Part shown: in pieces, positions 59,498-64,000 of the stretch
Layout of the letters: each line of letters begins with the position of its first letter
How positions within the stretch are numbered: the stretch's first letter is position 1
Assembly (NCBI GenBank): GCA_963845675.1
Contig: CAWJSX010000001.1
Location: 868,001 to 932,000 of the forward strand
Direction: 5' to 3'
Source: CAWJMD01 sp963845675
Lineage (GTDB): Bacteria > Actinomycetota > Actinomycetes > Actinomycetales > CAWJMD01
DNA: 64,000 nucleotides
The notes under the pieces: model-generated
Database searches by the model: none
Told to the model about the DNA's origin: nothing
Seen by the model: only the letters and a program-made list of their open reading frames with translations
Position numbers and translations under genes: made by a program

Positions 59498-59557
59498 CAG
59501 ATCGGCCCCTCTCTGCGGTCACAGGGGGTCCTGAGGCCGCAGAGAGGGGCCGATCTG
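59498..59557. repeat. 21-base perfect inverted repeat
   Basis: CAGATCGGCCCCTCTCTGCG followed by G at 59498-59518 pairs perfectly with 59537-59557 across an 18-base interior. It lies between the nucleotidyltransferase start and the end of the L,D-transpeptidase. It may be a terminator for the latter or a mobile hairpin. One arm lies within its apparent last codons once the frame near 59603 is repaired. Confidence 0.7.
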
Positions 59558-60771
59558 TGGAAGCGGCGGGGTCAGTCCGGTGAGAGCGGAGCCCTTGGCC
59601 CAGTCCTCGAAGCGGCATGTTCCAGGCGGTCCAGCCGTTGTCCTGCTCGAGCGCGCGGGACCCGTTCACGAAGGTGACGACGTCACCGACCTTGGAGTTG
59701 TCCATCATCCACTTCGCGTCCGCGGTCGACGCGCCCGTGCAGCCGTGGCTGACGTTCGCGCGGCCCTGCGAGCCCGTCGACCAGGGGCGGCGTGGATGAA
59801 CTCACCGCTCCACGTCAGGCGCATCGCGTACTTGACGTTGAGGTTGTAGTACTCCGGGTCGCCGGGCTTGATGCCGGTCGTCTCGGCGTCCATCAGGTGC
59901 TCGGACTCGCGGCTGATGATCACCTTCGTGCCGTTGCGGGTCTCGAAGCCGTTCTTGCCGGTCGTGATCGGGACGGTCCGCAGCACGTCGCCGTCCTTGG
60001 TGACGGTCATCGTGTGCTTGGCGATGTCGACGGTCGTGATCATCGCCGGACCGATCGTGAAGGTGGCCGGCTCGCCCCGCACTCCCCAGACGTCCGGGGC
60101 GATCTCGATACCGGACAGGTCGGCGTCGACGGTCACCGTGGTGCCCGGGGTCCAGTAGTCGCGCGGCCGCCACTGCACCTGGTTGTCGTCGACCCAGCGC
60201 CAGGCGCCCTCGGTCACGCGGGCTCGCCGTGACCGTCAGGCGCTTCTCGACGGCCGCCCGGTCCTGCACCGCGGCGTCGAAGTGCACGATCACGGGCATG
60301 CCGACCCCGACGTCCCAGCCGTCCTTGGGCTGGAAGCTGGCGGTCTCGACGTCCTTCGGGGTGAGCGTCGTGAAGGAGGTGCTGGACTGCGTCCGCTCGG
60401 ACTCGGGGTTCACAGCCGTCGCGTCCACCGCGTACGTGGTCTCCGGAAGCAGTCCCGTCGTGCTCGTCCAGGTCGTGCCGTCGAGGGACGTCTCGCCCTC
60501 GATCACGTCGCCGCCGTCGGAGGTGACCACGACGTCGCAGACGCGCCCGCCCTCGGCGGTGACGACGACCGGCTCGTCCGGACGGACCTCCTCGGCGTCG
60601 GTGCCCGGCGTCACGGTCATCGACGCCGGCGTCGACGGACTCCGTCGGCGTCGGGGACGCCTCAGCCGTCGAGTCCGGGGTGCCGACGCCCTCCTCGGCC
60701 TGCGCCTGCTGGCAGCCCGCCAGCGCGAGGGCCATCACCGTCGCCGCAGCGACCACGGTCCACCCGCGCAT
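59519..60771 (-). CDS. L,D-transpeptidase lipoprotein with Ig-like domains (four frame breaks)
   Basis: Peptidoglycan 3-3 cross-linking enzyme of the actinobacterial Ldt type. Lipobox LALAGC near residue 20, Pro/Thr-rich spacer, two Ig-like domains (DEPVVVTAEGGRVCDVVVTSD; FQPKDGWDVGVGMPVIVHFD), then YkuD with HAAPWSTGSQGRANVSHGCT carrying the catalytic Cys. Extra bases near 60628, 60228 and 59603 and one missing base near 59786 break it. AGGA lies five bases before ATG 60771. The stop at 59519 is inferred, and the last 15 or so residues read through the inverted repeat. The cell-envelope location is certain from the lipobox. Confidence 0.82.
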
Positions 60772-60934
60772 GCCGTTCCTGTCGTCGTGCGTCGTGCACA
60801 GACCACTACGAACCTCGAGCTCCCCGCCCAGACGTGGGCGTCCTGGGACCGCGATGCGGTCCCTCATTGGTCACGACGTGCGAACGTCGCCGGAGGTTGC
60901 TTTCCGGCGACGTCGACTTCGGGGAGCGGCGGAA

Positions 60935-61336
60935 TCAGTGCGCGTGCGCACCCCGGTAGTACTCGTACACCCAGCCGACCAGAGCGAGGACGCCGATGCC
61001 CGCGCCGATGATCGACACCCACCATCCTACGGCCACTCCGAGGAAGACAAGTGCAGCCGAGGCCGCCAGCGGCAGCGGCCACCACGACCAGGGGCTGAAG
61101 AAGCCCTGCTCACCCTCGTGGTCCTGCACCCTGGCGTAGGGATTGTCCTCCGGCCGGGGGTCGAGCCGGCGGGCCGTGACGAACAGGTAACCACCGATCA
61201 TGGCGGCCAGGCCGCCGGTGAGCAGGATGCCGGCCGCGCCGACCGGTTCGTGCCACTTGGTCAGCCACCCGTAGATCAGCCCGATCGGGATGAACACGAT
61301 GGCCCCGGCGCTGAAGAGCCACTTCTCGACGGTCAC
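60935..61336 (-). CDS. ctaF: Cytochrome c oxidase subunit IV (CtaF)
   Basis: A 133-residue actinobacterial aa3 oxidase subunit with four helices. It starts VTVEKWLFSAGAIVFIPIGLIYGW and ends VYEYYRGAHAH. The GTG start overlaps the ctaD stop by four bases. Intact. ctaC-ctaD-ctaF form one overlapping unit on the minus strand. Confidence 0.92.
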   Translation of the reverse strand: MTVEKWLFSAGAIVFIPIGLIYGWLTKWHEPVGAAGILLTGGLAAMIGGYLFVTARRLDPRPEDNPYARVQDHEGEQGFFSPWSWWPLPLAASAALVFLGVAVGWWVSIIGAGIGVLALVGWVYEYYRGAHAH

Positions 61337-63066
61337 TGCTTCCTCCCGATGGTGGGCTCGTCGGCGACCGCGCCGAGCAGCGAGTCGTCGGACGTCGCCA
61401 GGTCCTCGGCCGCCACCTCGGGGTGGTGCAGGTCGAAGGCCGGGCGCTCGGACCGGATCCGCGGCATGGTCGTGAAGTTGTGGCGCGGGGGCGGGCTCGA
61501 CGTCGCCCACTCCAGCGAACCCCCGTAGCCCCACGGGTCGTCGACCTCGACCCTGGGCGCGTTCCGCCAGGTCGTGTACACGTTCCACAGGAACGGCAGG
61601 GTGGACGCACCGAGCAGCATCGCCGAGACCGTCGAGATCTGGTTCATGCCGGTGAAGCCGTCGGTGACCGCGTAGTCCGCGTACCGGCGCGGCATGCCGA
61701 TCACGCCGAGCCAGTGCTGGATCAGGAACGTGCCGTGGAAACCCAGGAAGAGCATCCAGAAGTGGACCTTGCCCAGGCGCTCGTTCAGCATCCGGCCCGT
61801 CAGCTTGGGCCACCAGAAGTAGAAGCCCGAGAACATCGCGAACACGACCGTGCCGAAGACGACGTAGTGGAAGTGCGCCACGACGAAGTACGAGTCGCTG
61901 AGCTGGAAGTCGAGCGGCGGGATCGACAGGATGACGCCGGTCAGGCCGCCGAAGACGAAGGTCGCGAGGAAGCCGATCGCCCACAGCATCGGCGTCTCGA
62001 AGGTCAGCGACCCGCGGAACATCGTGCCGATCCAGTTGAAGATCTTCACGCCGGTCGGGACGGCGATCAGCATCGTCATGAAGGCGAAGAACGGCAGCAG
62101 CACGGCACCGGTGACGTACATGTGGTGGGCCCAGACGGTCACCGACAGCGCGGCGATCGCGACCGTGGCGTACACCAGGGTCTTGTAGCCGAAGATCGGC
62201 TTGCGGCTGAAGACCGGGAAGACCTCGGAGACGATGCCGAAGAACGGCAGCGCGATGATGTACACCTCGGGGTGACCGAAGAACCAGAACAGGTGCTGCC
62301 ACAGGATCGCGCCGCCGTTGTCGGCGTCGAACACCTGCGAGCCCAGCTGGCGGTCGCTGGCCAGCACGAGCAGGGCGGACGCCAGGGGCGGGAACGCCAT
62401 CAGCACGAGCACCGACGTGATCAGGATGTTCCACGTGAAGATCGGCATCCGGAACATCGTCATGCCGGGCGCGCGCATGCAGATGATCGTGGTGATGAAG
62501 TTGACCGCACCGAGGATCGTGCCGAAGCCTGCGAGGGCCAGGCCCATCACCCAGAGGTCGGCACCGATGCCTGGCGAGTAGACCTCGTTCGAGAGCGGCG
62601 CGTAGGCGAACCAGCCGAAGGAGGCGGCGCCGGACGGGGTGAGGAATCCGGCGCTGGCGATCAGCCCACCGAACAGGTACAGCCAGTACGCGAGCATGTT
62701 CAGGCGCGGGAACGCGACGTCCGGGGCACCGATCTGCAGCGGCATGATCGCGTTCGCGAAGCCCGCGAACAGCGGGGTCGCGAACAGCAGCAGCATGATC
62801 GTGCCGTGCATCGTGAAGAGCTGGTTGTACTGCTCCTTGCTCTGGACGAACTGCACCCCCGGCTCCCACAGCTCGAGCCGGATCAGCAGCGCCATGGCGC
62901 CACCGAAGAGGAAGAACAGGAAGGACGTGATCAGGTAGAGGTTGCCGATCACCTTGTGGTCGGTGGAGGTCACCCACTTGACGACGACGTTCCCGCTCCT
63001 CGCGGGCACCTTCGTCAGCAGCACCTCATCGCGCTGGTCGGCGGCGCCGTACTCGTACGTGGTCAA
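61333..63066 (-). CDS. ctaD: Cytochrome c oxidase subunit I
   Basis: Haem a/a3-CuB subunit, 577 residues, intact. The low-spin haem ligand is in FTMHGTIMLLLF. The active site includes WFFGHPEVYIIALPFFG (CuB His and the cross-linked Tyr), WAHHMYV and VAHFHYVVFG. The start is TTG at 63066, overlapping the ctaC stop as TTGA, with GAGG seven bases upstream. Terminal oxidase of the bcc-aa3 supercomplex. Confidence 0.96.
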   Translation of the reverse strand: MTTYEYGAADQRDEVLLTKVPARSGNVVVKWVTSTDHKVIGNLYLITSFLFFLFGGAMALLIRLELWEPGVQFVQSKEQYNQLFTMHGTIMLLLFATPLFAGFANAIMPLQIGAPDVAFPRLNMLAYWLYLFGGLIASAGFLTPSGAASFGWFAYAPLSNEVYSPGIGADLWVMGLALAGFGTILGAVNFITTIICMRAPGMTMFRMPIFTWNILITSVLVLMAFPPLASALLVLASDRQLGSQVFDADNGGAILWQHLFWFFGHPEVYIIALPFFGIVSEVFPVFSRKPIFGYKTLVYATVAIAALSVTVWAHHMYVTGAVLLPFFAFMTMLIAVPTGVKIFNWIGTMFRGSLTFETPMLWAIGFLATFVFGGLTGVILSIPPLDFQLSDSYFVVAHFHYVVFGTVVFAMFSGFYFWWPKLTGRMLNERLGKVHFWMLFLGFHGTFLIQHWLGVIGMPRRYADYAVTDGFTGMNQISTVSAMLLGASTLPFLWNVYTTWRNAPRVEVDDPWGYGGSLEWATSSPPPRHNFTTMPRIRSERPAFDLHHPEVAAEDLATSDDSLLGAVADEPTIGRKQ

Positions 63067-63971
63067 TTGGTTACCTCGCCCTCGGTCACGCGTGCGTCGT
63101 CAGCGGGGTCGGTGCCGTCCGAACGACCGAGCTCGACGGCGAGCTCACCGGTCTGGCCGAGGTCCTTCAACGCGTCCATCTGGTTCTGGAACTCGTCCTC
63201 GGACACGACCTTGACCTGGAACAGCATGTCGGAGTGGTACTCGCCGCAGAGCTCGGCGCACTTGCCCACGTAGGTTCCCTCGACCTGCGGGGTCACCTGG
63301 TAGTAGTTGTCGCGCCCGGGGATCAGGTCCTTCTTGTAGAGGAACGCCGGCACCCAGAACGAGTGGTTCACGTCACGCGAGTTCAGCTGGAACTCGATGC
63401 TCTGGCCGACGGGCAGGTAGAGCGTCGGGATCTCGGCCTCGGGGGCGGCGATGCCGTCCGCCTCGATCTGCACCGACGTCTCGTAGACGTCCTCGTCGAG
63501 GTAGTTGAAGTCCCACGCCCACTGCTTGCCGACGACCTGGATGTGCTGGTCGGCCTGGCCGTCACGCTCCTCGATGACCCACTGGTCACGGACCGTGTAG
63601 AAGAAGAGCACGCCGACGATGAACAGCGGGACCAGCGTGTAGACCATCTCGACCGGCAGGTTGTAGCGCAGCTGCACCGGCAGGCCGACGTCCGTCGAGC
63701 GTCGCCGGTAGACGGCGATGCACCAGATCATCAGGCCCCACGTGATGACGCCGATGACCAGCGCCGCGATCCACGAGCCGTTCCACAGGTTCGTGATGAT
63801 GCCCGTGTGGTTCGTGATCTCGTTGGCGCTGTCACCGGGCAGCCAGCCGCGGCGAACGTCGGTCGAGCATCCACTGACCACGAGCGCGACGGCGGCTGCG
63901 AGGCCGAGCATGCGCAACCGCCTGTGGCGAATCACTTCTCGTACGTCCGGTCGCACGTCGGCCTTCCCCAC
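63063..63971 (-). CDS. ctaC: Cytochrome c oxidase subunit II
   Basis: A 302-residue lipoprotein-type subunit II. Lipobox LVVSGC near residue 34, two membrane helices (WIAALVIGVITWGLMIWCIA; MVYTLVPLFIVGVLFFYTV), and a CuA centre with NHSFWVPAFLYKKD and CAELCGEYHSDM. GTG start. Intact. First gene of the ctaC-ctaD-ctaF unit, transcribed away from the right edge of the window. Confidence 0.95.
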   Translation of the reverse strand: MGKADVRPDVREVIRHRRLRMLGLAAAVALVVSGCSTDVRRGWLPGDSANEITNHTGIITNLWNGSWIAALVIGVITWGLMIWCIAVYRRRSTDVGLPVQLRYNLPVEMVYTLVPLFIVGVLFFYTVRDQWVIEERDGQADQHIQVVGKQWAWDFNYLDEDVYETSVQIEADGIAAPEAEIPTLYLPVGQSIEFQLNSRDVNHSFWVPAFLYKKDLIPGRDNYYQVTPQVEGTYVGKCAELCGEYHSDMLFQVKVVSEDEFQNQMDALKDLGQTGELAVELGRSDGTDPADDARVTEGEVTN

Positions 63972-64000
63972 TCCACCACGCCGCGCACCTGACCTGACGG

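Noticed and set aside
59485..59580. tRNA or small RNA from the long inverted repeat
   Set aside because: The 21-base perfect stem lacks cloverleaf features, and no promoter or known RNA family was recognised.
61423..63273. Plus-strand 616-codon frame opposite ctaD/ctaC
   Set aside because: Antisense to intact cytochrome oxidase genes. The Glu/His/Arg repeats are codon artefacts.

Overview
The window comes from a very GC-rich (roughly 70% by eye) actinobacterium. Gene content and order point to the Propionibacteriales/Nocardioidaceae neighbourhood (Nocardioides or Aeromicrobium-like). That is inferred from synteny and cannot be proved here. Markers are gluC-gluD beside recX-recA, DUF3046, a ClgR regulator, the dapA-rnj-ftsK-rimO-pgsA-cinA-clgR series, a MacS-type sensor kinase, and a bcc-aa3 respiratory cluster. 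From about 33.8 kb onward the order recalls, from memory, Mycobacterium tuberculosis Rv2182c to Rv2200c (plsC, ArsA-like ATPase, SRPBCC protein, fadD15, pimB, DEDD exonuclease/GIY-YIG protein, trpD, ctaE-qcrCAB, ctaF, ctaC).

Layout. 0-4 kb: two glutamate-type ABC permeases, a DinB/DUF664 protein, then recX-recA with a LexA box upstream. 4-10.4 kb: an accessory block with a kinase-like protein, two ABC-2 permeases and their ATPase joined by stop/start overlaps or short gaps, an MFS exporter and a DUF2252 protein. 10.4-18 kb: DUF3046, the large helicase lhr, a hypothetical gene, nei and clgR. 18-22.6 kb: a secreted subtilisin, cinA, pgsA and rimO. 22.7-26 kb: an accessory pair of a PqqD-like/M50 membrane metalloprotease and a repeat-built Ala/Asp-rich protein. 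This is the best candidate for a poorly described system. 26-31.6 kb: ftsK, rnj and dapA. 31.8-35 kb: a MacRS-like two-component pair and plsC. 35-43 kb: a hydrolase, a LOR/SDH-family enzyme, a nuclease-like EEP protein, two ROK sugar kinases, an ArsA-like ATPase and a SRPBCC protein. 43-54 kb: acyl-CoA ligase, an ABC transporter, a PimB-like mannosyltransferase, a gluzincin peptidase, a DEDD/GIY-YIG nuclease, trpD and a receiver-like protein. 54-64 kb: the cytochrome bcc-aa3 genes in two divergent groups (ctaE-qcrCAB on plus, ctaC-ctaD-ctaF on minus) with an L,D-transpeptidase and an ANT-like nucleotidyltransferase between them.

The recA-to-dapA backbone is the familiar actinobacterial core, here opened up by three insertions: transporters/DUF2252/lhr-nei, the subtilisin, and the M50/repeat-protein pair.

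Data quality matters. I count about 64 places where a conserved protein runs on in another frame after one base. About nine tenths need one extra base removed and only about five need a base added. They hit essential genes (ftsK, rnj, trpD, qcrA, qcrB, ctaE), so consensus errors are far more likely than pseudogenes. Such genes are listed as single CDS spans with the break positions named. No stretch longer than 300 bases lacks a gene. No tRNA, rRNA, CRISPR array or insertion sequence was seen.
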